40,577 bases of DNA, taken from JANNVZ01 sp046155615 (GTDB lineage: Bacteria; Bacteroidota; Bacteroidia; Flavobacteriales_D; Sanyastnellaceae). The stretch covers positions 1 through 40,577 of the forward strand of contig JBJXFP010000146.1 in assembly GCA_046155615.1 (NCBI GenBank). The letters run 5' to 3'. Below the pieces are notes generated by a model. The model was not told the origin of the DNA. It did not search any database and saw nothing but the letters and a program-made list of their open reading frames with translations. The translations under genes and the position numbers were made by a program. Below are positions 18,204 to 26,012 of this stretch, piece after piece (the first letter of the stretch is position 1; every line of letters begins with the position of its first letter).

Positions 18204-18925
18204 AGCCTTACGAACACCTCTTCTTTGACTTAGACGGAACCCTTTGGGACATCAGGCGCAACACACGCGAGTCTTTGCTTTTTTTGTTTGACAAACACAA
18301 AGAAGAAGGACTTGATCAAGTTGACTTCGAAAATTTTTTGCAGTATTACACTGTAGAAAATGAAAAGGTGTGGAAGCTCTACAGACAAAACAAAATTGAA
18401 AAAAGTGTATTGCGCATTGTTCGTTTCACCCGTGCTTTTGCCAAAGTAAAATTTGCTGCAAGGCAATCATTTGTTCAGCAGTTTGCAAACGACTTTTCAG
18501 CCCATTGCCCCACACAACCGCATTTGATACCTGGCACTTTGCACATGTTGCAAACTTTGCATGGCCACCTGCCCATGCACATCATCACCAATGGTTTCAG
18601 CGAGATTCAGCATACCAAACTCCATGCAAGTGGCATTACACATTTTTTCCGGCACATCATCAATAGTGAAGAGTGTGGCGCACGCAAACCATCTGAAATC
18701 ATATTCCGGTATGCCATGGAAAAAACTGCTGCAAGGCCTGAGACCAGCCTCATGATAGGTGATGACTGGGAGGCCGATATAGTGGGTGCGCGCAACTACG
18801 GCATGGACCAATGCTGGGTGGCTGGCGCAGCAAGGAGAAAAAGAAAATGTACCATGCAGGTAGTTGACATGCATGAATTTTTAGCGCTGTTCAGCCATGA
18901 GTCTATTCACTTAAATAGGAGTTAA
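18200..18925 (+). CDS. yjjG: HAD family nucleotidase, YjjG type
   Basis: I place the start at the GTG at 18200, which overlaps the upstream stop as GTGA and gives a 241-residue protein. An ATG 57 bp upstream would add a leader with no HAD character. HAD motif I is DLDGT (Asp10 and Asp12 expected as nucleophile and acid/base), motif II is IITNG, motif III lies in the GARKPSEIIF region, and motif IV is IGDDWEADIVGARNYGMD. The overall sequence resembles YjjG-type noncanonical pyrimidine nucleotidases, which hydrolyse UMP, dUMP, dTMP and modified pyrimidine nucleotides. Linkage to upp supports a role in pyrimidine nucleotide balance, which is inference. The tail after about 230 (HESIHLNRS) looks unstructured. 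Confidence 0.9.
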   Translation: MKPYEHLFFDLDGTLWDIRRNTRESLLFLFDKHKEEGLDQVDFENFLQYYTVENEKVWKLYRQNKIEKSVLRIVRFTRAFAKVKFAARQSFVQQFANDFSAHCPTQPHLIPGTLHMLQTLHGHLPMHIITNGFSEIQHTKLHASGITHFFRHIINSEECGARKPSEIIFRYAMEKTAARPETSLMIGDDWEADIVGARNYGMDQCWVAGAARRKRKCTMQVVDMHEFLALFSHESIHLNRS

Positions 18926-18934
18926 ACAATATTT

Positions 18935-18968
18935 ACCCGCACAACCTTGTGTGCTGCTTGCGGGTTGT
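18935..18968. repeat. Nested inverted repeats upstream of the MauE-like gene
   Basis: ACCCGCA (18935-18941) can pair with TGCGGGT (18959-18965), while ACAACC (18941-18946) can alternatively pair with GGTTGT (18963-18968). The two hairpins share bases and exclude each other. No T-run follows, so this is not a normal terminator. It lies 51 bp before the start of the next gene. Confidence 0.35.
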
Positions 18969-19019
18969 AATGACTCCATTCAAAATCAAAATTTCTATTT
19001 CAAACAAACCATCACCATT

Positions 19020-20585
19020 ATGTTCATGAACGTACTACTTACCATTTGCAGAATCTTAGTGGGTTCGCTCTTCATTGTATCAGGCCTTATCAAAGTGAAC
19101 GATGTTATCGGATTTGGATACAAATTGGAAGAGTACTTTGCAGAATCAGCACTCAATTTTCCGGCAATGGTTCCTTATGTGGTGCCCATTGCCATATTCA
19201 TAGTGGTAGGCGAAGTGCTGCTGGGTGTGGCTTTGTTGTTGGGTGCGTGGCCCAAGCTCACCACCGGACTTATTCTATTCATGACTGTGTTTTTCCTTTG
19301 GCTTACCAACTACACTGCATCGTGCATTGAGGCACGCGAGGCATTCAAGCCCACTGCGGAGATAACCGAATTCACTGCCACATGTGTGGAGACATGCGGC
19401 TGCTTTGGCGATGCCATACCTCTGAAGCCACGCCAGTCTTTCTGGAAAGATGTCATATTGCTCTTATTTGTAATACCTGTCACCATCGGTGCGTGGATGA
19501 AAAAATTCAAGCTCAATACATGGAAGGAAGACCTCGTCATCATCATTCCATCCACACTTATGGTGGCAGCATTCAGCATCAAAATGCTGGAGTGGAATTT
19601 CCCCATCTGGTTTACCATAGGTGCCAACGGAATAGCCCTGCTGGTAAAAAAACTGACCAACGGCAAACAGTGGATGATGGCCGTGGCAGTGCTTGCCGTG
19701 TGCAGCTACCTGCAATGTTACACCTACCAGCATTTACCCCTTAAGGACTACCGCGCCTATGCCATTGGCAACGACCTGAAAGCAAAAATGAAAACCTCGC
19801 AAGACCTGCTGAACGAATCGGGACTCGCTGTTTTCGTAGAAGAAAAAGTGATGCCTCTGCTGGGCGATACCATCAACTTTACGGTGAATACAAGTAAGCC
19901 CGAAGCTGTAGCCATGCTCGTAAAATTTATAGATGAAAACAAAACTGTGGTGCCCGCACTCGATGCTTTGAAGCAAGAAATAGCAGCAAACAAAACCAAT
20001 TGGGAACAACAAATAACTGCTGCGCAACCGCCCAAAACTTTGAATATCTACACCATGAAAAACAGTGTGTCGGGTGAGATAAAAGTGATGGACAGCGATG
20101 AATACCTCTTACAAAAAATATGGCAGGACACCACCTGGGTGATAAACAAAGACCTCACATACAAAAAGCAGGTAAGCGAAGGCTACGAATCAAAAATCAA
20201 AGACTTCGACCCCACCACGCAAGAGGGCGAAAGCATGAAAGAAGCGCTGATGACAGAGCCGCGCATGTTTTGGTTCGTTTCAAAAAATCTTGCTACTGCG
20301 GAAGAAGAATACATGGCCGCGATAAGCGCATTCAGCAAAGCAGCACAAGCCGATGGTGCCAGGTTTTATGGCCTCTCGCCTTCAAGTGGCGAGGAGGTGG
20401 AGCAGTACCGTTTTCAGCATCAGTTGCCATTCGACTTCCTCATTGCCGATGGCATTGAGTTGAAAATAATAATCCGCGCGAATCCGGGCATTGTATATAT
20501 AGAAAATGGCGTGGTGGTGAACATGTGGGCCGACAACGACCTGCCCGATTACAGTGCCGCTAAGCAGAACAACTTCAGGCCTTAG
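19020..20585 (+). CDS. MauE/DoxX-type membrane protein with thioredoxin-like C-terminus (BT_3928-like)
   Basis: I use the ATG at 19020 (521 residues); the ATG at 19026 is equally possible. The first 130 residues are a DoxX/MauE-like bundle of four membrane helices starting ICRILVGSLFIVSGLIKVND. This is followed by a cysteine cluster CVETCGCFGDAIPLKP, which I recall from the BT_3928 family of Bacteroidota. More membrane segments reach about residue 230. The remaining part is soluble and ends with a stretch that reads like the last strands of a thioredoxin fold (FDFLIADGIELKIIIRANPG, then IVYIENGVVVNMW), without a CxxC motif. The family is thought to be redox-associated; the exact reaction is unknown. 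The stop lies 6 bp from the stop of the converging hydrolase gene. Confidence 0.88.
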   Translation: MFMNVLLTICRILVGSLFIVSGLIKVNDVIGFGYKLEEYFAESALNFPAMVPYVVPIAIFIVVGEVLLGVALLLGAWPKLTTGLILFMTVFFLWLTNYTASCIEAREAFKPTAEITEFTATCVETCGCFGDAIPLKPRQSFWKDVILLLFVIPVTIGAWMKKFKLNTWKEDLVIIIPSTLMVAAFSIKMLEWNFPIWFTIGANGIALLVKKLTNGKQWMMAVAVLAVCSYLQCYTYQHLPLKDYRAYAIGNDLKAKMKTSQDLLNESGLAVFVEEKVMPLLGDTINFTVNTSKPEAVAMLVKFIDENKTVVPALDALKQEIAANKTNWEQQITAAQPPKTLNIYTMKNSVSGEIKVMDSDEYLLQKIWQDTTWVINKDLTYKKQVSEGYESKIKDFDPTTQEGESMKEALMTEPRMFWFVSKNLATAEEEYMAAISAFSKAAQADGARFYGLSPSSGEEVEQYRFQHQLPFDFLIADGIELKIIIRANPGIVYIENGVVVNMWADNDLPDYSAAKQNNFRP

Positions 20586-20591
20586 AAGTTT

Positions 20592-21395
20592 TCAGGCAAG
20601 AAACTGACGAAGCTTTTCTGTGAACAATGGAAACCCGTTCAGGTTGCTGTGCTTGCCATTCACTATGGTGGTCATCTCCACATTTTTTCCGGCCTCTTTT
20701 GCCTGATGGTACAGCGCAAGGGCCGAGCTGTAAGGCACTATGATGTCGCGCTTGCCATGGAATATTTGTATAGGACAACGCACATGCTGTATATAAACAT
20801 CGCTGCGCAGGTGGTAGCGCAACAGGTAGCGCACCGGCAGATAAGGCAGGTACCAGCGGGCCAGCGACACGAAGTTGAAGTAAGGAGTCTCAAGCACCAG
20901 CTTATGAGCCCCCCTGCGCGATGCAAGCCGCGTGGCGAAGCCTGTACCGAGTGAGCGGCCATAAATCACTACCTGCTTGTATGCGATATGTGCGGTGATG
21001 TAATCGTAGCAAAACTCCTGATCACGGTGCATGATGGCCTCAGACCTGCGCCCCCGGCTGCGGCCATACCCGCGGTAATCAGGCACAAATACATCATACC
21101 CAAGCCGGCTTATCTCCTCGGCCATATATTGCCAGCGCCTCAGGCTGCCTGTGTTGCCATGCAAATAAAATATCAGGCCTTTGGGCTCTGGCGCTTTTAT
21201 CAGCAAGGCGTGTATCAATCCATCATGCGGGGTGGCTATTTCCAGTTCCTCGGCAGGCGTGGTCAATTGGCTGTGGAATACCTCGCCCTTGATCAGCGGC
21301 ACGAAGATGAATTTTTCCTGAATAAAAAAATAGACCACACACACGCAGGCATAAGCCAACAGCACAATCCAAAGCACATGCAGCAGATAATACAT
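20592..21395 (-). CDS. Membrane-anchored alpha/beta hydrolase
   Basis: A 267-residue protein with one N-terminal membrane helix (LLHVLWIVLLAYACVCVVYF) followed by an alpha/beta-hydrolase fold. YLHGNTGS is the oxyanion-hole motif, YGRSLGTG holds the nucleophile serine in the G-x-S-x-G elbow, HGKRDIIVP the acid and GKHSNLNG the histidine. The build resembles the YfhR/BEM46-type serine hydrolases, which have an N-terminal anchor and unknown substrates, perhaps lipids or esters. It diverges from the exported protein gene at 21451; the 55 bp between them must hold both promoters. Confidence 0.92.
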   Translation of the reverse strand: MYYLLHVLWIVLLAYACVCVVYFFIQEKFIFVPLIKGEVFHSQLTTPAEELEIATPHDGLIHALLIKAPEPKGLIFYLHGNTGSLRRWQYMAEEISRLGYDVFVPDYRGYGRSRGRRSEAIMHRDQEFCYDYITAHIAYKQVVIYGRSLGTGFATRLASRRGAHKLVLETPYFNFVSLARWYLPYLPVRYLLRYHLRSDVYIQHVRCPIQIFHGKRDIIVPYSSALALYHQAKEAGKNVEMTTIVNGKHSNLNGFPLFTEKLRQFLA

Positions 21396-21450
21396 CTATC
21401 GTTTTTTTTAAGTGCAAAATAAACTGTGCCTCTTTCTTTCCTTTGCCACC

Positions 21451-22032
21451 ATGAAGAAATTGCTCCCCGCACTGCTCATGTACGCACTTGCTGTGGCAAG
21501 CCATGCACAGTTTGTAAAAATTGTGGTGGAAGAAATAGACAATGAAGGCACCGTACCGGGCCGCACCTACCGCATCTATGCGGAGCTTACCAACGAGGGC
21601 GACCAGCTCTACTTAGTGTATGGCGACAGCCTGCATCCGCTCTCCATCAGCAGCACCAAACCTTTTTACCAAAACCAATACGGTGGTGCATTTGCCAAAG
21701 ACGTGAACAGAAAATTGGCCATGGAAAACGACTCGCTCCGCTACGACTCGTGGCTCACCATTGGCGCGGCTGATAACTACAACAACAACGTGGCCCCACT
21801 CAATGCCGACACCAAAAACTTTGAGGAAAATGGCGATGCCGTGGTGTGCAATGTGGACGGGTGCTGGTTTTGCCTGCCAACTCACAAGCAAGCCTATTGC
21901 GGCAGCGACAAAAAAATACTCCTCATGCAACTAACCACCGAGGGCAGCATCACCGGCACCATCAACATAATGGGGAAAACTGCCGCAGGCGAGATGTACC
22001 GCAACTACGATGTGGCCTTCAAAGCCAACTAA
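21451..22032 (+). CDS. Small exported single-domain protein
   Basis: From the ATG at 21451 the protein has 193 residues and a signal peptide (MKKLLPALLMYALAVASHAQ). An upstream in-frame ATG at 21412 would place extra residues before this leader and is unlikely. The mature part starts VKIVVEEIDNEGTVPGRTYR, then YAELTNEGDQLYLVYGD, then RYDSWLTIGAADNYNNNV. I recall a module of this kind repeated inside larger secreted Bacteroidota proteins, but cannot name it. Here it stands alone, with no C-terminal T9SS sorting domain, so it should end up in the periplasm or remain unanchored. Four cysteines (VCNVDGCWFCLP and AYCG) may form disulfides. Confidence 0.8.
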   Translation: MKKLLPALLMYALAVASHAQFVKIVVEEIDNEGTVPGRTYRIYAELTNEGDQLYLVYGDSLHPLSISSTKPFYQNQYGGAFAKDVNRKLAMENDSLRYDSWLTIGAADNYNNNVAPLNADTKNFEENGDAVVCNVDGCWFCLPTHKQAYCGSDKKILLMQLTTEGSITGTINIMGKTAAGEMYRNYDVAFKAN

Positions 22033-22069
22033 TAATAAAGGCCCTGCTTTTGGCCTGAATGTCAAAAAA

Positions 22070-22100
22070 TTGACTCACCCAACAGGCATGGTTATCTTCG
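22070..22100 (+). promoter_or_regulatory. Promoter of the helicase gene
   Basis: TTG at 22070-22072 and TATCTTCG at 22093-22100 are separated by 20 bp, close to the Bacteroidota layout (TTTG, about 19-21 bp, TAnnTTTG). It lies 31 bp before the helicase ATG and has both boxes correctly spaced. Confidence 0.6.
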
Positions 22101-22131
22101 CCCACTTTTTTCATTCAAGTAAATTTTGAAG

Positions 22132-23649
22132 ATGACGCTGGAACCGTTTGACCTGCTGGAGATAAAGGAAGGCAAAAAACTTTATGACTACCAGGCAGAT
22201 GCCCTCGAAAAAATTTTCGATCGCATCCGCAAATTTCCCGATAGCTACAACCTCTGTTTCCAACTGCCCACGGGCGGTGGCAAAACGGTCATTTTTTCGG
22301 AAATGGCCAAACGCTACATACAAGAAACAGGCAAGAAGGTGATGATACTTACACACCGCGTGGAGCTGCTGGCCCAAACCAGCCGCCACCTGGATGAGAT
22401 AGGTGTGAAGAACAAAATAATAGTGAGCAAGGTGAAAAACCTGCCCGATGAGGCCAAGTACCAGTGCTTCGTGGCCATGGTGGAAACCCTCAACAACCGC
22501 CTGCGCGATGAGCGGATGGACTTCGAGAACCTGGGCCTGGTGATAGTGGACGAAGCGCACTACAACAGCTTCCGCAAGCTATTCAAATGGTTCGAAAATC
22601 AGGTGATACTGGGAGTAACCGCCACACCCCTCAGCAGCAACATACAACTGCCACTGCACGAGAACTACCAGGAGCTGATAGTAGGCGAGAGCATTTCCAA
22701 CCTGATAGAAAAAGGCTTCCTCTCCAAAGCCACTACATACAGCTACGATGTAAGCCTCCACTCCCTCAAGATTGGAATAAATGGCGACTACACCGTAAGC
22801 AGCTCAGAGAAACTCTACGGCAACTTCTTCATGCAGGAAAAACTGCTGTACGCCTACGAGCAAAAGAGCATGGGCACCAAGACCCTCATATTCAACAACG
22901 GCATCAACACAAGCAAACAAGTGTACCAGATGTTTGCCGACAGCGGCTACGAGATAAAGCACTTAGACAACACCCACAGCGAGCAGGAGCGCAAAGACAT
23001 ATTAGACTGGTTCCGCAAAAAGAAAGACGCCATACTCACCTCCGTATCCATACTCACCACCGGCTTTGACGAGCCTTCGGTAGAGACCATCATACTCAAC
23101 CGCGCCACCAAATCGCTCACCCTATACCACCAGATGATAGGCCGCGGAAGCCGCGTGATACCCGGCAAAAGCACATTCAACGTAATAGACCTGGGCAACA
23201 ACGCCCGCAGATTTGGCCTCTGGGAAAGCCACATAGACTGGCCCGACATATTCCGCTATCCGGAAACGTACATGGACGCCATAGTAAGCGATGAGCAGAT
23301 GGAGCGCGAAATGGTGTACGAAATGCCTTTAGAAATCCGCGAAAAATTCCGCAACTCGCCCAGCATCAATTTTGACATCAGAGAAGAATACGTGCGCATC
23401 ATGCGCATGGGTGGCAAAACCAAAGATGTATTGGACAAAAGCATAAACCAGCACGCAAAAATCATCCAGGAAAACTGCAAAGACTACTACACCGCACTCT
23501 CTCTTGTGAAGCTGCTGGAGCCAGACATCAAAAGCCGCGTGAAGCACTACAGCTACTGCATAGCCCGCAGCACCGACAGCTACCTGAATTGGATAAGGGA
23601 AGAATACGTGCGCAAGCTGCAGCAAACCCTGCGCAGGGAGTTCAACTGA
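22132..23649 (+). CDS. SF2 DEAD/DEAH-box helicase, RadD-like
   Basis: From the ATG at 22132 the protein has 505 residues; a TTG two codons upstream is unlikely to be used. Superfamily 2 motifs are in order: a Q-like segment LYDYQADAL, Walker A PTGGGKT (46-52), motif Ia THRVELLAQ, Walker B DEAH (140-143), motif III TATP (163-166), a C-terminal RecA-like domain with SILTTGFDEPSV, and motif VI QMIGRGSR (about 334-341). The size and architecture resemble RadD/YejH-type and SSL2-like helicases used in DNA repair. About 130 residues at the C-terminus are helical and unassigned. There is no nuclease domain and no defence-type neighbour, so a general nucleic-acid role is more likely than phage defence. 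Confidence 0.93.
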   Translation: MTLEPFDLLEIKEGKKLYDYQADALEKIFDRIRKFPDSYNLCFQLPTGGGKTVIFSEMAKRYIQETGKKVMILTHRVELLAQTSRHLDEIGVKNKIIVSKVKNLPDEAKYQCFVAMVETLNNRLRDERMDFENLGLVIVDEAHYNSFRKLFKWFENQVILGVTATPLSSNIQLPLHENYQELIVGESISNLIEKGFLSKATTYSYDVSLHSLKIGINGDYTVSSSEKLYGNFFMQEKLLYAYEQKSMGTKTLIFNNGINTSKQVYQMFADSGYEIKHLDNTHSEQERKDILDWFRKKKDAILTSVSILTTGFDEPSVETIILNRATKSLTLYHQMIGRGSRVIPGKSTFNVIDLGNNARRFGLWESHIDWPDIFRYPETYMDAIVSDEQMEREMVYEMPLEIREKFRNSPSINFDIREEYVRIMRMGGKTKDVLDKSINQHAKIIQENCKDYYTALSLVKLLEPDIKSRVKHYSYCIARSTDSYLNWIREEYVRKLQQTLRREFN

Positions 23650-23837
23650 GGATTTATGAATTATGATTTATAATTTATGAATTACGTGCCCCTACGGGGT
23701 GATTTATGATTGAGTGCAACCCCTCTTTCAACAACGGTTGAAAAAATGTGAACCATTTGGTCGAACAATCTTTATCCAATAGTCCGTTAGCAACGAACTT
23801 TGATTAAGGAAAAAAATGAGAACCAACCTTTAAGGAA
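23650..23837. other. Intergenic region with AT-rich simple repeat and CCCCTACGGGG palindrome
   Basis: After the helicase stop the sequence repeats the theme ATTTATGAATTATG (23652-23684), then carries CCCCTACGGGG (23689-23699), a form that recurs at 24303-24313. A small hairpin (TTTCAAC with GTTGAAA, loop AACG, 23726-23743) follows. I see no well-formed promoter; AAGGA just before the next ATG could be a weak ribosome site. Confidence 0.5.
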
Positions 23838-24248
23838 ATGAAAATAAAGACCGACAATATTTTTCAAGTAATAGAATTAGAAACCACCCGCGAAGAAGCC
23901 TACAGAGCACTTACCGATGCCGCCCTCCTCACCCGCCTCACAGGCATGAGTGCCAACATGGACAGCCACGAGGGTGGCGTATTCCACGCGTGGAATAACA
24001 AGTGCCACGGCTACATCATGCGCCTGATACCGGGTGTGCGCATAGTACAAGCCTGGACCCACGACACTTTTGCCGAAGGCATGTACAGCACCGTAATTTT
24101 CGATATAGAAAGCACAGACCACGGCTGCCGCGTCAGTTTCAACCACATTGGCGTACCCGAAGACTGCAGCGGATGGCTCACCGAAACATGGCGCAGAGAT
24201 TTCTGGGAACCCCTCACCGAGCATCTTACTGATAAAGTGCTGAGTTGA
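23838..24248 (+). CDS. SRPBCC (AHSA1/START-like) domain protein
   Basis: A 136-residue cytoplasmic protein covering one SRPBCC fold: the opening VIELETTREEAYRALTDAA, the central GGVFHAWNNKCHGYIMRLIP (core beta-strands), TVIFDIESTDHGCRVSFNHI, and the C-terminal helix starting CSGWLTETWRRDFWEPLTEH. The WR..FW.PL helix end is typical of AHSA1/DUF-type SRPBCC proteins, which bind hydrophobic ligands or act as Hsp90-activator relatives. The ligand is unknown. It stands alone; composite repeat copy A begins directly after its stop. Confidence 0.9.
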   Translation: MKIKTDNIFQVIELETTREEAYRALTDAALLTRLTGMSANMDSHEGGVFHAWNNKCHGYIMRLIPGVRIVQAWTHDTFAEGMYSTVIFDIESTDHGCRVSFNHIGVPEDCSGWLTETWRRDFWEPLTEHLTDKVLS

Positions 24249-24560
24249 CTTGCCTACCCGTACGGGGTTGACTTGTTGATTTGGTGACTTGTTGATTGCT
24301 TGCCCCTACGGGGTTGATGGGGCCGTGCCGCAGCCCTCGTGCGTGGTCATTCCACATGCAGCGCCCATTTCACGCAGTCATTCCACATGCAGCTCCCATT
24401 TCACGCAGTCATTGCACATGCAGCTCCCATTTCACGCAGTCATTGCACATGCAGCTCCCATTTCACGCAGTCATTCCACATGCAGCGCAGCGGAATGTGG
24501 AATCTGCTGGGCCGCCATGAGCGCCTTTGGCGAACTTTCTCCCCAAGACCCAGGACCCCT
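24249..24560 (-). repeat. Composite repeat, copy A (minus orientation)
   Basis: Read on the minus strand, this copy has the same order as copies B and C. It starts with a head containing GCCAAAGGCGCTCATGG (near 24510-24530), then a hairpin segment with arms ATTCCACAT and ATGTGGAAT (about 24473-24503). Four complete 31-bp units follow (24348-24471), then the box GCGGCACGGCCCCATCAA (24314-24331). The tail holds octamers such as AATCAACA and AGTCACCA (24268-24297) flanked by palindromes CCCCTACGGGG (24303-24313) and CCCGTACGGG (24257-24266). It fills the whole gap between the SRPBCC gene and the stop of the 309-residue gene. It is open in several frames but the 31-bp period argues against coding. 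Confidence 0.85.
24348..24488. repeat. 31-bp tandem array in copy A
   Basis: Four complete 31-bp units start at 24348, 24379, 24410 and 24441, followed by a partial fifth unit. All share TGCACATGCAG or TTCCACATGCAG and end TTTCACGCAGT. Units 3 and 4 are identical; units 1 and 2 differ from them by one or two bases. There are no unique spacers. Confidence 0.95.
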
Positions 24561-24569
24561 GCCCACTCC

Positions 24570-25499
24570 TCAATACCTCACCTCCAGCTTGTGCAGGCCT
24601 GTGCCCTCCAAGGGCAGCGCCTCGAACTGATGCACAGGACCACCCGCGCCACAGCGGCTCACATCTATGCCCACCTCCTCGCCAATGCGCACACTGCGGA
24701 AGTAGGCCACGCCCTGCGCATCGGTAAGGCGGGCGGCCAGCCGCACTCCGCGCAGGCTCACCAATGCTCCCGCTATGGGCGCGCCCTGCTCGTCCAGCGC
24801 TTGGATGGCTACGCGCACCGCGCGCTTCAGCTCACCGGGTGCATACAAGTAGTAGGAGCGCTTGCGGGCCGCATCGTGCTGATGCACTATTTCCGCAGCT
24901 ATGCGTATGGTGCGCATTTTTTCGAATACACGGTTGTACAGCCTCATGCGGGTGTGGGTGAGCGGCTCGCGGCTTGTTTTGGACAGCCCCTGCTCCATGT
25001 TTTTTTCACCCAGCGAATCGGCTAAGGTCAGCAGTGCGTCAATGGCTGCCTGGGTCATGCCCGCAGCCAGCAGCATGGGCTTGTTCTCGGGCTGCTGGGC
25101 TATTTGGTGGGCCAGCCTGAGGGCATGGTCAAGCCATGCGCGGGTGCGCTGCTGCACACGCCAGTGCTCCTGCCCGAACTGACGCCATTGCCCGCGCTCA
25201 GTAGGCCATGCCAGCCGGGCATACCGGTTCAGCACGCTCAGCGCCTCGCGGCTGCTTTGCATCTGCGCACGCAGGTCGGAGGTTTTCACCCTTTGATCTA
25301 CTTGCTGCGCCCTATGCCCGGGGTGGTCGTTCGCGGCCTCTATATCCGCCTCGAACTGCAGCAGCCACGCAGCATCAATCGTGGGCACGCGTGCGGTAAA
25401 TTCGGCTAATTCCTGACCCACTTTGATGTGCATTACAGATGCCCTCAGTAGCATTTTACCAAACGTTGTGGTGAAGATTTTTTTTACCTTTTCGCTCAT
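24570..25499 (-). CDS. Unknown 309-residue protein with C-terminal carboxypeptidase-regulatory-like domain
   Basis: The first 230 residues are helical and rich in Ala, Arg and Gln (MSEKVKKIFTTTFGKMLLRA, then EQGLSKTSREPLTHTRMRLY). The last 75 residues read as an Ig-like CarboxypepD_reg or transthyretin-like sandwich (VAIQALDEQGAPIAGALVSL, then LTDAQGVAYFRSVRIGEE). That C-terminal fold is normally extracellular, yet no signal peptide is visible. I do not recognise the N-terminal part. The gene is visibly more GC-rich than the genes before 24,000 and sits between composite repeat copy A (right after its stop) and an AT-rich island upstream, so recent arrival is possible. Codon pattern and the absence of stops over 309 codons support a real gene. 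Confidence 0.78.
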   Translation of the reverse strand: MSEKVKKIFTTTFGKMLLRASVMHIKVGQELAEFTARVPTIDAAWLLQFEADIEAANDHPGHRAQQVDQRVKTSDLRAQMQSSREALSVLNRYARLAWPTERGQWRQFGQEHWRVQQRTRAWLDHALRLAHQIAQQPENKPMLLAAGMTQAAIDALLTLADSLGEKNMEQGLSKTSREPLTHTRMRLYNRVFEKMRTIRIAAEIVHQHDAARKRSYYLYAPGELKRAVRVAIQALDEQGAPIAGALVSLRGVRLAARLTDAQGVAYFRSVRIGEEVGIDVSRCGAGGPVHQFEALPLEGTGLHKLEVRY

Positions 25500-25990
25500 T
25501 GCTTACGCTGTTGGTGGTGCAAAAATGTGAATAATACCGGCAATCTGAGTAGCAAAAATAGCGAAAAACATCACTCATTCTTAAACAATTCATATACTGT
25601 GATAAATAAAACATGTTCATAAATTACAACATACAAATCATGTTTCAATCACCCGTGCTCATCTGATACTTTATTGTATTATGTAGTATATCATACATAT
25701 TCAATTCTAAAATAGTATAATCATATATAAAAAAATATTTGTTTTTATATATAAAACACATACTCATTCTATATAGATACTATTGAATTAATAAAATATG
25801 AGAATGAATCTATATCACAATTGTAAGGAATTTATATGAATGCTCATGTAGCACTTAAATAGGTGTCTGTACATTTTTATATATGTATTGAATCATACAA
25901 ATGTGTGTTGTTTTTCATTTTATCAGATATTGTTTTTTATACATAATGGTATGTACAAACCACGGTTGAGTATGTATATATTTAAAGAGA
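25500..25990. other. AT-rich gene-free island
   Basis: From about 25,540 to 25,990 the sequence is almost all A and T, with TATATA and ATACAT runs and no usable reading frame. The genes on both sides (24,570-25,499 and 26,449-27,852) are GC-rich, so the change is abrupt. It probably includes the promoter of the 309-residue gene near its right flank. I found no tRNA-like, riboswitch-like or DnaA-box-like pattern that I would defend. Confidence 0.7.
25723..25752. repeat. Inverted repeat inside the AT-rich island
   Basis: ATATATAAAAA (25723-25733) and TTTTTATATAT (25742-25752) are perfect complements with an eight-base loop. In such AT-rich DNA this may be chance or may help the helix open. Confidence 0.5.
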
Positions 25991-26012
25991 GTAGCGTAAT
26001 TTGGCAAAGAGT

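Noticed and set aside
22033..22058. Hairpin AGGCC/GGCCT after the exported protein gene as a terminator
   Set aside because: Only five pairs and no T-run after it.
22132..23649. Helicase as part of a phage-defence island
   Set aside because: No nuclease, methylase or toxin partner is next to it; neighbours are a small exported protein and an SRPBCC protein.
24348..24488. 31-bp repeats as a CRISPR array
   Set aside because: Units are head to tail with no unique spacers, and no cas gene lies nearby.
24289..25025. Plus-strand open frames over the 31-bp array (repeating HAVI / SRSH peptides)
   Set aside because: The 31-bp unit happens to lack stops in several frames, so open frames follow automatically; the period is not a multiple of three and one frame runs antisense into the 309-residue gene.
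25500..25990. AT-rich island as a replication origin
   Set aside because: No cluster of DnaA-box-like nonamers and no dnaA, dnaN or similar gene nearby.
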